A stretch of DNA of 58,801 nt from an uncultured Oscillospiraceae bacterium (GCA_900553955.1 USFO01000002.1:1-58801), one strand, 5' to 3'; positions 18,958 through 27,971 are shown, counted from the first letter of the stretch. A program made the numbers and translations. The notes: generated by a model not told the origin, from the sequence alone.

Positions 18958-18986
18958 TTGACAAGCGCCGTGGCGGTCACTAAAAT
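18958..18986 (+). promoter_or_regulatory. promoter of the DUF1275 gene
   Basis: TTGACA (18958-18963), 17-base spacer, TAAAAT (18981-18986), followed about 35 bases later by ATGGAGGAACTC, which holds the ribosome site of the gene at 19025. Confidence 0.8.
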
Positions 18987-19024
18987 ATACTGGTTGATTT
19001 TTTGTTTATGGAGGAACTCAAAAA

Positions 19025-19699
19025 ATGGCTGAGAATGACGGCTTTTTCCGGCGGCAGATGTCCGATTCCCTGGTTACTGCGGCGTTCGTGGTGCTATCCG
19101 GCGGATTTCAGGACGCATACACCTATTGCTGCCGCGGAAAAGTTTTTGCGAACGCCCAAACGGGCAACATTGTGCTGATGAGCGCGAACCTCCTTTCCGG
19201 AGAGGCCGCCCACAGCGTAAAATACATAGTGCCGCTGCTTTCTTTCCTTTTGGGAATCATGGCGGCGGAGTGGGTACACTGCCGCTTTAAGAGCTACGAA
19301 AAAATCCACTGGCGCCAGATGATACTTGCCGTGGAAATTGCGTTGCTTTTCGGCGTGGGCTTTCTGCCGCAAAGCGCAAACTCCCTTGCGAACGCGCTTG
19401 TTTCCTTCGTCTGTGCGCTTCAGGTGCAGTCCTTTCACAAGGTGCACGGCTGCGTTTACGCAAGCACCATGTGTATCGGCAACATGCGCAGCGGCGCGGA
19501 GGCGCTTTTTGCCTTTTTCCACACCCGCGAAAAGGAGGCGCTGCAAAAGGCACTGATGTATTTTTCCGTAATTCTGCTTTTCGCTGTCGGAGCGGGCTTT
19601 GGCAGCGTTGCCACGGCTCATTTCGGCGAACGGGCCATCTGGATAAGCTGTGCGCTGTTGATAGCGGGCTTTGTGACCATGTTTGTTAAGGAAAGATGA
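19025..19699 (+). CDS. DUF1275 (YoaK-like) membrane protein
   Basis: A 224-residue protein with about six membrane segments. The family pattern is clear: GGFQDAYTYCCRGKVFANAQTGNIV near the N-terminus (residues about 25-50) and SFHKVHGCVYASTMCIGNMRSG in the middle. The function of the family is unknown. It stands alone, with its own promoter and a GTGCTC-type terminator. Confidence 0.88.
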   Translation: MAENDGFFRRQMSDSLVTAAFVVLSGGFQDAYTYCCRGKVFANAQTGNIVLMSANLLSGEAAHSVKYIVPLLSFLLGIMAAEWVHCRFKSYEKIHWRQMILAVEIALLFGVGFLPQSANSLANALVSFVCALQVQSFHKVHGCVYASTMCIGNMRSGAEALFAFFHTREKEALQKALMYFSVILLFAVGAGFGSVATAHFGERAIWISCALLIAGFVTMFVKER

Positions 19700-19738
19700 A
19701 CCCCGTGCTAATTTTGAGCACCAAAATTTATACAAAAT

Positions 19739-19769
19739 AAATCCCGCGCTCAAAATGAGCACGGGATTT
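19739..19769. terminator. terminator with GCTC/GAGC pair
   Basis: Hairpin AAATCCCG..CTC against GAG..CGGGATTTT after the DUF1275 gene. A second loose pair, CGTGCTA and TGAGCAC, precedes it at 19704-19721. Further copies of GAGCAC follow at about 19790 and 19820. Confidence 0.7.
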
Positions 19770-19946
19770 TCTTATATAATGAATAGTTGAGCACGGATTT
19801 CAGCGTACAGATGCCGCCGTGCTAAAGCGAGCACGCGCCCGCCGCCGAAAGTTAGAAACTTTAATCTTTTATTAAGCATTGCAAAAGGCTCTTCCATTTT
19901 TGCTGCGGCGGCGCTATAATAGTGAAAGCAAAAAGGAGGTGCGCCC

Positions 19947-21044
19947 ATGGAAAGAACGGAAATTTTTGTTCCCGGCAGAACGGAGCTTGGCGGCAACCAC
20001 ACCGACCACCAGGGCGGCTGCGTACTCGCGGCGGGGGTCTCCCTCGGCATGACGGCGCTTGCTGCGCCCAACGGAACGGATACCGTGAATATCCGCTCAA
20101 GGGGCTTCGGCGAATTTTCCGTGGACATCGGCGATACCGAGCCGCGCCCGGAGGAAGCAGGCACCTCCGCCGCGCTTATCCGCGGGGTGTGCGGTGCGTT
20201 TATCGAAAGCGGGAATGTGTTCGGAGGCTTTGACGCAGAGGTGGAATCCGAGATTCCCGCGGGCAGCGGGCTTTCGTCCTCCGCCGCGTTTGAGGTGCTC
20301 GTCGGCAGGATAATCGACCGCCTTTTCTTCGGCAAAACCGTGCCGCCCGCCGCCCTTGCACGGATGGCGCAGCACGCCGAGAATGTCTATTTCGGCAAGC
20401 CCTGCGGGCTTATGGATCAGCTTGTCTGCGCGGTGGGCGGCATTGTTTCGGCAAGCTTTGCCGACCCGAAAGCTCCGCAGTACCGCCAAATCGACTACGA
20501 TTTCGCCGAAAGCGGGCACGCCCTTGCCATAATCGAGTGCGGTGCCGGGCACGAAAGCCTCACCGCCGACTATGCGCAAATCACGAAGGATATGCGCCTT
20601 ATCGCCGTGGATTTGGGTCACGAACGCCTTTGCGAAGCTACTGCGGCAGAGTTTTACTCCGTGTTCCCGATTCTGCGGCAGCGCTACGGCGACCGTCCGG
20701 CGTTTCGCGCGCTGCACTTTTTTGAAGAAACCCGCCGCGCCGCGGAGGAAGCGGACGCCCTTTCCGCCGGGGATTTTGACGAGTTTTTGCGGCTCTACCG
20801 CGAGTCGGCGGAAAGCTCCGAGCAATATTTGCAGAACATAGTCAGCAAAAACGAGCCGCAGCACCGCCTGCAAAAGGCGATTGCCGCCGCCCGCAGCATA
20901 CTTTCCGGCGCGGGAGCGGTGCGGGTGCACGGCGGCGGCTTTGCCGGAACGGCGCAGGCGTTCGTTCCGGTGGATATGAAGCAAAAATTTTCCGAGGAAA
21001 TGCAAAGCGCAGGCTTCGTCTGCCTTTGGCCGGAGATTATCTGA
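19947..21044 (+). CDS. galK: galactokinase (GHMP kinase)
   Basis: A 365-residue cytoplasmic enzyme that phosphorylates galactose at C1 with ATP. The galactokinase signature is present in the clostridial form GRTELGGNHTDHQGG at residues about 10-24. The GHMP phosphate-binding loop IPAGSGLSSSAAFE is at about 107-120, CGLMDQLVCAVGG carries the catalytic aspartate, and VHGGGFAGTAQAF is at the C-terminus. AAGGAGGT precedes the ATG. No galT, galE or transporter is adjacent, so its pathway role rests on the family alone; a related sugar could be the substrate. TATAAT at 19915-19920 is a likely -10 box. Confidence 0.88.
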   Translation: MERTEIFVPGRTELGGNHTDHQGGCVLAAGVSLGMTALAAPNGTDTVNIRSRGFGEFSVDIGDTEPRPEEAGTSAALIRGVCGAFIESGNVFGGFDAEVESEIPAGSGLSSSAAFEVLVGRIIDRLFFGKTVPPAALARMAQHAENVYFGKPCGLMDQLVCAVGGIVSASFADPKAPQYRQIDYDFAESGHALAIIECGAGHESLTADYAQITKDMRLIAVDLGHERLCEATAAEFYSVFPILRQRYGDRPAFRALHFFEETRRAAEEADALSAGDFDEFLRLYRESAESSEQYLQNIVSKNEPQHRLQKAIAAARSILSGAGAVRVHGGGFAGTAQAFVPVDMKQKFSEEMQSAGFVCLWPEII

Positions 21045-21063
21045 AAAAAGGAGGCGTTTTGCC

Positions 21064-21822
21064 TTGCGATTCAGCTTTTGGGCAAACCGCGGCGATGTCG
21101 AAGCAGTAGAACCGAACTATTTTGCCTTTCACCACTTTGACGGAACGCACATTGCACTGCTGGCGCTCGCCGGAGTGATAATTTTCTGCGCGGTGCTCGT
21201 TTTTAAACGCTTGAGCACGGCGGGCAGAAACAGATTCTTAACCGTGCTCACGGTGCTCCTGCTCCTTGATGAGCTTGCAAAATACGCCATTGCCATCGGC
21301 ACGAACGACTGGTACTGGGGCTATCTTCCGCTGCATCTTTGCAGTATAAATATCTTCGTCTGCCTTATCTATACGCTGACGAAAAAGGACTTCTTCGCCG
21401 AAATTCTCTACTGTTTATGCCTGCCGGGAGCCGCCATAGCCCTGCTTGTGCCCACATGGAACGACCTTCCCGTGCTCAACGGCATGCACCTTCATTCCGC
21501 AAGCGTGCATATCATGCTCGTGATGTACCCGGCGCTCATTTTGGCAAACGGCTTTCGCCCAAACTACCGCCGCCTGCCGAAAATCCTCGGACTGCTTACG
21601 CTTGTGGCGGCGCCGATTTACTTTGTGAACCGGTGGCTCGGTACGAATTTTTTCTTCCTTGCGCGAACCGACAATAACCCCGTGCTCGAAATGCTCGCGG
21701 CGGTGCTCGGCGAAAAGTACTTCTTCCTCGGGCTTCCGGCACTGCTCATAATCGCGTGGGCGCTATTGTATCTCCCGTGGATAATCACGGAGCGGAGAAA
21801 AACAAAAACGGACTTCAGATGA
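21064..21822 (+). CDS. YwaF/TIGR02206-like membrane protein
   Basis: A 252-residue protein with about six to seven membrane segments. YLPLHLCSINIF near residue 92 is typical of the YwaF/TMEM164-like family, whose bacterial role is unknown. The TTG start is chosen because GGAGG lies 9 bases upstream and the frame is open. It follows galK by 19 bases, so the two may be cotranscribed. The gene carries seven GTGCTC/GAGCAC words in 759 bases, far above chance. Confidence 0.8.
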   Translation: MRFSFWANRGDVEAVEPNYFAFHHFDGTHIALLALAGVIIFCAVLVFKRLSTAGRNRFLTVLTVLLLLDELAKYAIAIGTNDWYWGYLPLHLCSINIFVCLIYTLTKKDFFAEILYCLCLPGAAIALLVPTWNDLPVLNGMHLHSASVHIMLVMYPALILANGFRPNYRRLPKILGLLTLVAAPIYFVNRWLGTNFFFLARTDNNPVLEMLAAVLGEKYFFLGLPALLIIAWALLYLPWIITERRKTKTDFR

Positions 21823-21835
21823 AGTCCGTTTTTTA
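21804..21835. terminator. two-way terminator overlapping the YwaF-like stop codon
   Basis: AAAACGGACTTC (21805-21816) pairs with GAAGTCCGTTTT (21821-21832) with flanking A and T tracts. The stop codon TGA is in the loop region. It also lies 3' of the convergent zinc-ribbon gene ending at 21838. Confidence 0.9.
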
Positions 21836-21837
21836 TA

Positions 21838-22884
21838 TCAGAATTTTGCTCCGCATTTCGGGCAGCGCTTGCCAAGAAGTCCTCTTTTGAGCCAGCCGTA
21901 GCAATAAGGGCATCTGCCCCTTTCAACATATATTTCTATATATCGCTGAACATCGGCTTTTATTGCGGCAAGGTGCGCTTCATCGAGCTGTGGCAGTCTG
22001 GGAAAAGTACCAAAACCATTAAATCGAGGATCATGGTAAGATGTGCGAACTTCATCACATGTTTTATATTGTATAGTGCTATCAAGATAAAACACAAACT
22101 GAAAATCACTGCTTAAATCTTTCGGTATCCAACGCCTGTCATCAAATTCATAACGCACATTCATCGAATTAAGAATCCGCGCATTTTCAAACCCCGAGCG
22201 CACATAATTGTACATGGCCGGAGTAGTGTTTTTGTAGACTTCCGGGTCGGCAGGACCTTTATACTCCAGTTTGCCGCTCATAAGCTTATTCGCAATGGTG
22301 TTCCAGAGGTTTTGCCACTCCGTCTCCATGTTCGCGAGGTCTTTACTTGGAGCGGAAAGCAGCTTGCAGTTTTGGTGCCATTCGATAAGCTTTCTAAGCT
22401 CGTCGTTTTCCGGCAGGTGAGAGGAGGAATGTTTGAACTGTTTTTTGAGCAGCCCGAGCCAAAAGGCATTCCACTCATTCCTGATTTCGGCGGAGACGTC
22501 CTCCGACGGAGTAAATTTCATGCAGACGCTGTAAAAATGGTTGAGCTGCTCCTGAACATAGCAGGCGGGAATTTCTGTGGCGCCATAGATGGCATAGTAG
22601 GTACGCATAAGCCCGAGCCACCCGCGGTAGTCGTCCGGGAACTGGTTTGTCACTTGGGAGAATGTAGCTTTCGCATTATTGTATTCGCCAATTTCGTATT
22701 GTGTCTGCGCGTTTTTGAGCAGGCGCTCGCGCTCCGCCGTGCCGATGGTGGTTTCCACCGTGCCGAGCAGCGCTTTTGCCTGCTCAAGGGTGTATTTGCA
22801 CCCGCAGTGTTCGCAGCGGAAAAATCCGTCGTCCGTGCGGACTATGTCAACGCTCCCGCAAAGCTCGCATTGAAGTTTCTGCAT
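21838..22884 (-). CDS. zinc-ribbon protein, tandem paralogue 1
   Basis: A 348-residue protein of unknown function. The N-terminal zinc ribbon (C6/C9 and C24/C27, with CELCGS and CEHCGCKYT) is followed by a helical TPR-like segment (AQTQYEIGEYNNAKATF and DDYRGWLGLMRTYY) and a long middle region. A second zinc ribbon at the C-terminus has C325/C328/C341/C344. The first about 60 residues are identical to the neighbour at 22905-23759, while the middles differ. No enzyme motif, signal peptide or membrane segment is seen. ATG is preceded by GGAGAATTTCT. Confidence 0.75.
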   Translation of the reverse strand: MQKLQCELCGSVDIVRTDDGFFRCEHCGCKYTLEQAKALLGTVETTIGTAERERLLKNAQTQYEIGEYNNAKATFSQVTNQFPDDYRGWLGLMRTYYAIYGATEIPACYVQEQLNHFYSVCMKFTPSEDVSAEIRNEWNAFWLGLLKKQFKHSSSHLPENDELRKLIEWHQNCKLLSAPSKDLANMETEWQNLWNTIANKLMSGKLEYKGPADPEVYKNTTPAMYNYVRSGFENARILNSMNVRYEFDDRRWIPKDLSSDFQFVFYLDSTIQYKTCDEVRTSYHDPRFNGFGTFPRLPQLDEAHLAAIKADVQRYIEIYVERGRCPYCYGWLKRGLLGKRCPKCGAKF

Positions 22885-22904
22885 AGAAATTCTCCTTCGT
22901 TTTG

Positions 22905-23759
22905 TTAAAATTTCCTGTCACAGCGCGGGCATTTCTTTCCGAATACACCTTGAAGAAACTCGCGGCAATATGGGCATTTGTTATGAGAAAGCATTTCGGC
23001 GCTGTATCTTTGAATATCGGATTTGATTTTTGCTATGTATGCGTCATCAATGGGCGGCAGCCATTTTTGAGAATTGCGATACCCTGTTCTGTCATCAAAA
23101 TCTTTTACTATGTAGGTACTTATCCAGAAATAATATTCAAAATCATTTTTCGAACGCAGCACCCATTGCTTTCTTTCAGTCGAATAAACTACGTTCAACG
23201 AGTTAAGGATCTTGGCGTTGTCAAATCCGGCTTTTACATAGTTATACATAGCCGGGCTTGTGCCGGCATACAGCTCCAAAAACTCTGTGCCGCAGTATTC
23301 GCACTTTCCGGAAGAACAGTTCTGTGCTACCTCATCCCAAAAGCTTATCCAGTCGTGGGTTATTTCCTTAGCCATGTTTTCATTCGGAGCAAGCTTCAGG
23401 CAGATTTTATACCAGTCTATAAGGTGTCCCACAAATACATCCTGAGGAGAAGAACCGGCATAACTGCGGAGGTATATTTGCACAAGCCCAAGCCAACCGC
23501 GGTAGTCGTCGGGGAACTGCTTCGTTACCTCGGAATAGGTCTTTTCCGCCGCGATGAATTGCCCGAGGTCGAACTGAGTCTGCGCGTTCGCCAAAAGGCG
23601 CTCGCGCTCCGCAGTGCCGATGGTGGTTTCCACTGTGCCGAGCAGCGCCTTTGCCTGCTCAAGGGTGTATTTGCACCCGCAGTGTTCGCAGCGGAAAAAT
23701 CCGTCGTCCGTGCGGACTATATCAACGCTTCCGCAAAGCTCGCATTGAAGCTTCTGCAT
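22905..23759 (-). CDS. zinc-ribbon protein, tandem paralogue 2
   Basis: A 284-residue paralogue of the gene just downstream. It has the same N-terminal ribbon (C6/C9/C24/C27), a similar TPR-like part (DDYRGWLGLVQIYLRSYAG), an AMYNYVKAGFDNAKILNSLN block shared in kind with its partner, and a C-terminal ribbon (C262/C265/C277/C280). The two first exon-like blocks differ at about five of 144 bases, all silent, so duplication or gene conversion is recent or the block is under strong constraint. The pair is 20 bases apart and probably one transcript. Function unknown. Confidence 0.75.
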   Translation of the reverse strand: MQKLQCELCGSVDIVRTDDGFFRCEHCGCKYTLEQAKALLGTVETTIGTAERERLLANAQTQFDLGQFIAAEKTYSEVTKQFPDDYRGWLGLVQIYLRSYAGSSPQDVFVGHLIDWYKICLKLAPNENMAKEITHDWISFWDEVAQNCSSGKCEYCGTEFLELYAGTSPAMYNYVKAGFDNAKILNSLNVVYSTERKQWVLRSKNDFEYYFWISTYIVKDFDDRTGYRNSQKWLPPIDDAYIAKIKSDIQRYSAEMLSHNKCPYCREFLQGVFGKKCPRCDRKF

Positions 23760-23803
23760 AAAAAGTTCCTCCTACTATACATTATTAAAATATAGAATTG
23801 TGC

Positions 23804-24496
23804 TCAGATTTTTTCCACCGCAAAAACGGTAAGCTCGCCGCCGTCAACGGAAAATTTTATATCAAATCCGGCGAACTTCATACCGTAAATTCTGTTCGGG
23901 TCGTTTTGGTAGGACGGGCGCGGGTCTTCTGCTAAGCAGTCCACCGCCGCGCGGCGCTTTTCCTCCGGCAAAAGCGCAAGCAGCTCCGGGGGAAAGTTCA
24001 CCGAAAGACGGTGAGCGGAAAATTCGTCCGCATAGCTGCCGTTTGCCCCCGGGTGGCAGTCGCCGAAGGGAATGTACGGCTTTATGTCGAAAATCGGTGT
24101 TCCATCAAGCAGATCCACGCCGGAAACCATGAGCACGACCCCCTCGCGCTCGGTGCTCAAAACCTGCTCAAGCTTAACGCAGGAAAGCCCGATGGGGTTC
24201 GGGCGGAAGGGCGAGCGGCTTGCGAAAACGCCGACCCGCTCGTTGCCGCCGAGGCGTGGCGGTCTGACTGTGGGCGACCATTCCTTCCGGTGCGCCGCGG
24301 AAAAATCAAACAGCAGCCACAGATGAGAGAACCCCTCAATGCCGCGGAGCGCGTCCGGGTTTCGGTACTTCGGCACAAAAACGATTTTTCCAGTTGCGGC
24401 GGCGACCCGCCCCGCCTGCCGCGGAATGCCGAACTTATCGCAAAAATCCGTTCGGATATGCGCAACCGGCTCAATTTTTATGGATTCGTCCTTCAT
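23804..24496 (-). CDS. trmO: tRNA t6A37 N6-methyltransferase TrmO
   Basis: A 230-residue SAM-dependent enzyme that methylates t6A37 in threonine tRNAs. The TsaA/UPF0066 core is clear: RNPDALRGIEGFSHLWLLF, FASRSPFRPNPIGLS with the conserved RSPxRPNPIG, and DLLDGTPIFDIKPY. The ATG at 24496 was chosen, with AAAGG upstream; a TTG at 24517 would add seven unsupported residues. A single gene with no obvious operon partner. Confidence 0.92.
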   Translation of the reverse strand: MKDESIKIEPVAHIRTDFCDKFGIPRQAGRVAAATGKIVFVPKYRNPDALRGIEGFSHLWLLFDFSAAHRKEWSPTVRPPRLGGNERVGVFASRSPFRPNPIGLSCVKLEQVLSTEREGVVLMVSGVDLLDGTPIFDIKPYIPFGDCHPGANGSYADEFSAHRLSVNFPPELLALLPEEKRRAAVDCLAEDPRPSYQNDPNRIYGMKFAGFDIKFSVDGGELTVFAVEKI

Positions 24497-24637
24497 TTTT
24501 TCGCCTTTCCGCCGCAAAACGGCATAAAATACAAAACAATTATATCACACTCCGGCGGAATGTTAAACCATGCGGGGTTTTATTTTGCAAAAAAACGACG
24601 GATTGCGGCTTGCCGCCGCAAAAATCCAAAATAATGC

Positions 24638-24666
24638 TTGTAAACGCCGCTCTGTTTTGCTATAAT
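24638..24666 (+). promoter_or_regulatory. tRNA-Leu promoter
   Basis: TTGTAA (24638-24643), 17-base spacer, TATAAT (24661-24666), 11 bases before the tRNA. Confidence 0.85.
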
Positions 24667-24677
24667 ATTTTCGGAAC

Positions 24678-24763
24678 GCCGCTGTGGTGGAATTGGCAGA
24701 CACAAGGGACTTAAAATCCCTCGCCCTTAAAGCGTACCGGTTCAAGCCCGGTCAGCGGCACCA
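24678..24763 (+). tRNA. tRNA-Leu (anticodon TAA)
   Basis: An 86-base tRNA with acceptor arms GCCGCTG and CAGCGGC, encoded CCA end, a T-arm CCGGTTCAAGCCCGG, and an anticodon stem GGGAC with loop reading TAA. The long variable arm of a class II tRNA (CTCGCCCTTAAAGCG region) fits leucine. It reads UUA/UUG codons. Confidence 0.95.
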
Positions 24764-24770
24764 AAAAACA

Positions 24771-24804
24771 AAAAAAGCGTTTCCTCTTTGGAAACGCTTT
24801 TTTT
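24771..24804 (+). terminator. terminator after tRNA-Leu
   Basis: AAAGCGTTTCC pairs with GGAAACGCTTT, followed by a T8 tract. Confidence 0.92.
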
Positions 24805-24838
24805 GAAATGAAGTAAATTAAAAAGAGAGGGAACCGGA

Positions 24839-25648
24839 ATGAAAAGAATATCGGCGTTTATACTTGCGCTTGTAATGTGCCTTGGCCTTGCCGCTTGCAG
24901 CGGAGGCTCCGCCCTAAAGAACGAAAATTCCGTTTCGCAGAGCGAAAGCACCTCCGACCGGCAAATGCCCGGTGAAGATGAGTACTACGACCGGCTAGGC
25001 GATGCGAAGGAAACCGCCTACGAAGTCGTTTCCACCGATGCCGAGGTTATCTCCTACTTCGGAAAATGGGGGCAGATTCATGTTTTCACCCTGATAAAGA
25101 ATGTCAGCGACTCTCCGTTTATTATAAACGTTTTCAACAAATATGACCTTTACAGAAAGGTCGACGACGGCGACGATGTGCTCATTGAGGAAATGAGGTA
25201 CTACCAGTACAATGTCCCGCAGGTTCTTCAGCCCGGCGAGATCGGTTATCTTTACTCCTACGCCGCCGATCCAGACACCACCCCGGACGATACCGTTTAC
25301 GCCGTTCCGCACATTGACGGCATCAGAAAAGACGGCGAGGGCAACACCATGGTTTTCCATGAAGCCACCGCCGAGGGCGTTTATAACATTCCGGACGACA
25401 CCACGCGCATTGAGCTCAGAGGAACGCTGACCGCCTCCGACGAAATGAGCAAGAACGGCGAAATTTTCGTTTACGCCGTGGGCTTTGACGCAAGCGGCAA
25501 GCCCATTTGTATGTTTGTAGGCAGCGTTGAGGACGCCGCTCCCGGAAACACCTACGAATTCACCCTCACTGCCGAGGTGTATAACCACTTTACCGCCGAG
25601 GATGTTGCTTCCACCCAAATCTCAACCGTTTCTTTCGGAAGAAAATAA
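24839..25648 (+). CDS. lipoprotein of unknown function
   Basis: A 269-residue protein with a lipoprotein signal peptide: KR, a hydrophobic stretch, and lipobox LAAC with the lipidated cysteine at residue 20. A short S/E-rich linker follows. The rest looks like a beta-rich extracytoplasmic domain: VFTLIKNVSDSPFIINVF resembles Ig-like or FxLYD-type folds, and there is a later repeat-like part on beta strands. No catalytic motif was recognised. AGAGAGGGAACCGGA precedes the ATG. There is no clear own promoter after the tRNA terminator. Confidence 0.75.
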   Translation: MKRISAFILALVMCLGLAACSGGSALKNENSVSQSESTSDRQMPGEDEYYDRLGDAKETAYEVVSTDAEVISYFGKWGQIHVFTLIKNVSDSPFIINVFNKYDLYRKVDDGDDVLIEEMRYYQYNVPQVLQPGEIGYLYSYAADPDTTPDDTVYAVPHIDGIRKDGEGNTMVFHEATAEGVYNIPDDTTRIELRGTLTASDEMSKNGEIFVYAVGFDASGKPICMFVGSVEDAAPGNTYEFTLTAEVYNHFTAEDVASTQISTVSFGRK

Positions 25649-25665
25649 AATATAATGTGATGAAT

Positions 25666-25697
25666 AAAAATCCCGCCACGCAAGTGGCGGGATTTTG
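25666..25697 (+). terminator. terminator after the lipoprotein gene
   Basis: AAAATCCCGCCAC pairs with GTGGCGGGATTTT, a 13-base stem with a 4-base loop. Confidence 0.92.
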
Positions 25698-25780
25698 TTA
25701 ATAAATTTTGAGAAAATACTTGATTTTTCTGTGTATTGTGTTAAAATACAGCTGAAAATTCTTTTTATAGAGGTGTTTGT

Positions 25781-27919
25781 ATGCCCTATAAATTTATAAA
25801 ATTCGGCGGAGCAATGCTGACTGCGGCGCTTGCGGCGGCGTTTTTGCCGCCGGAGCTTTGCGCGGCTGCCGGCGGAGTGCTGCTGCTTGCAGCGGCGGTG
25901 TTCACAGCGGTGCTCAGGGGTTGCAAAACTACAAAGGTTTGCCTTTTCGGCGCGGCGGCAGGCGTAATACTGGTGGCGGCGAACCTGTTCGTGAGCTACT
26001 ACCCGGCACAGGCGCTTTGCGGAGAAAAAGCCTCCATCGCCGGAACGGTGACGGAGGTTTCCGCCGGGAACGGCAGACCGGTTTACACCGTGGAAACGGA
26101 AAGCGTTGCGCTTTCGGGTGCGCCGCAGCGGCTTAAAATTAAGCTTTCCGGGTTTTATGAGGCAAGTATTTCACCCTATGACAAGATAAAGTGCAGCGTA
26201 ACTTTTGCGGATAACGCCGCGGAGGGGCGGGATGAATTTTTGACCGACCGTTCCGGCGGAATCACACTTTACGGATACATGAGTTCCTCTCCGGAGGTAA
26301 TAGGCCGCGAGGAAAATTCCCCGCGGTTTTTTGTTTATAAAATAAGAAGCTTCCTTGCCGGAACCATTGAAAAATACTTTTCAGGCTGGCAGGCAGCTTT
26401 TACGAAGCAGCTGCTGCTGGGCATTCGCGGCGGACTTGACACCGAAATCCGCGACGCTTTTCGCGCCGCGGGCATGAGCCACATACTTGCCGTTTCGGGA
26501 ATGCACCTGTCGGTGCTCGTCGGAGCAGTCGGCGGAATTTTATCGGTGCTCAAAAAGGACAGAACGGAAAGTACCGCGCTCACCGTCGTGCTCATGGTGC
26601 TCACGGTGGCTTATATGGCGGTTGCGGGTTTCGGAATGTCAATCCGCAGGGCAGGATTTATGCTGCTGATACGGTATTTGGCGCAGCTTCTGAGAACGGA
26701 ATCCACCGCAATAGACAGTCTCGGCGCGGCGATTATAACGGTGGTGCTCATTGACCCTATGGCGTGCTGTGATGTGGGCTTTCTTATGTCTGCGGCAAGC
26801 AGCGCAGCGATAATTTTGCTTGCAAAACCGGTGTATGCAAAGCTTGCAAAGTTCCTTTGCATAAGCAATGAGCATGGCCTTGCTGCCGCCGTGCTCACCG
26901 CTTTTTCTGTGAGCATCTGCGCGTGGGCGGCAACTCTTCCGGTGGCGCTTTGCACCTTTGGAGAAGTATCGCTCATCGCTCCTATTTCAAATATCGGAGC
27001 AAGCTTTCTTGCGGAATATGCGCTTGTTTTCTCCGCACTGACCGTCGTGCTCGGCGCGGTTCCGCTTTTGAGCACGCCCGCGGAAATAAGCGCAATAGCC
27101 GCTTCTGCTGCGGAAAAATCGCTCTGCGCCGTGGCAAAATTCTTTGCCGCGGTTCCGATGTTTCAACTTAAACCGGGCGAAACATGGGTGCTTGTGTGGG
27201 TGTTCGGCGCGGCGGTGCTCATAGCGGCTCCACTCGTGCTCAAAAAGAAATTCGCATACGTAAAATACTCGCTTATTATGTCAGCGTTTCTGCTTTTAGC
27301 GGGGATTTTGTGCGAGAAGCTGCTCTGCTTTGGCACGGTGAGCACGCAGATTATACCCCTTAATGACGGCATTGCGGTTGCGTGCTCAAACGGCGGAAGC
27401 ACCGTGCTCATCACCGAGGGATACTCTGCAAAAGACAGCTACAAAGTGTGCGGAAAGACCGCTTCACCGGATGTTTTGGTGTGCCTTGATTCCGACAGTG
27501 AAGCCGCGGAGCTTTCTTTGGCGCGGCGGCAGAAGCCGCGGCTTGCGCTGCTCTCAAAGGACGAGGCGGCGAGCAGGTATTATTATGCTAAACGCCTTCG
27601 CGGCGGCAAGCTTGAATTTTGGGACGGCGCCGCGGTGGAAGCGGTTTCCCCGGGCGTGTTCACACTTGATACCGGCGGCGGACTGCTGCTCTACATTTCT
27701 TCGGATGTGGATGCGGCGAAAATCGCGCCGCGCTTCCGCTTGGCGGATATAATAATTTTTGACGGTGTTTCGCCGGACGACTACCCTGAGCTTCGCTGCA
27801 AGTATGCGGTGATTCGCGGCAGGCAGACTGCGGGTATTGCGGACGAAACCGTGAGCCTCTCCGCAGGGAAGGTCTCGTTCCGCCTGCGAAGCGGAAATAT
27901 AGCGCACTGCTTGGCGTAA
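25781..27919 (+). CDS. comEC: ComEC/Rec2-family DNA channel protein
   Basis: A 712-residue membrane protein related to the channel that moves single-stranded DNA into the cell during transformation. The N-terminal part has membrane segments and an OB-like soluble domain (about residues 85-170). The competence core begins with AGMSHILAVSGMHLSVLVG (about residues 229-247) and continues in about eight membrane segments. The C-terminal 190 residues match a ComEC metallo-beta-lactamase domain by position, yet HxHxDH is not found and the usual DVGQGD is IPLNDGI, so metal binding is probably lost. comEA was not seen. The gene contains about 14 GTGCTC/GAGCAC words, the densest in the window. Confidence 0.88.
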   Translation: MPYKFIKFGGAMLTAALAAAFLPPELCAAAGGVLLLAAAVFTAVLRGCKTTKVCLFGAAAGVILVAANLFVSYYPAQALCGEKASIAGTVTEVSAGNGRPVYTVETESVALSGAPQRLKIKLSGFYEASISPYDKIKCSVTFADNAAEGRDEFLTDRSGGITLYGYMSSSPEVIGREENSPRFFVYKIRSFLAGTIEKYFSGWQAAFTKQLLLGIRGGLDTEIRDAFRAAGMSHILAVSGMHLSVLVGAVGGILSVLKKDRTESTALTVVLMVLTVAYMAVAGFGMSIRRAGFMLLIRYLAQLLRTESTAIDSLGAAIITVVLIDPMACCDVGFLMSAASSAAIILLAKPVYAKLAKFLCISNEHGLAAAVLTAFSVSICAWAATLPVALCTFGEVSLIAPISNIGASFLAEYALVFSALTVVLGAVPLLSTPAEISAIAASAAEKSLCAVAKFFAAVPMFQLKPGETWVLVWVFGAAVLIAAPLVLKKKFAYVKYSLIMSAFLLLAGILCEKLLCFGTVSTQIIPLNDGIAVACSNGGSTVLITEGYSAKDSYKVCGKTASPDVLVCLDSDSEAAELSLARRQKPRLALLSKDEAASRYYYAKRLRGGKLEFWDGAAVEAVSPGVFTLDTGGGLLLYISSDVDAAKIAPRFRLADIIIFDGVSPDDYPELRCKYAVIRGRQTAGIADETVSLSAGKVSFRLRSGNIAHCLA

Positions 27920-27971
27920 GACAGAGGGCTTTGTGCTTTTCTCAAAAATCGGAATTTTATTCGGAATAATA

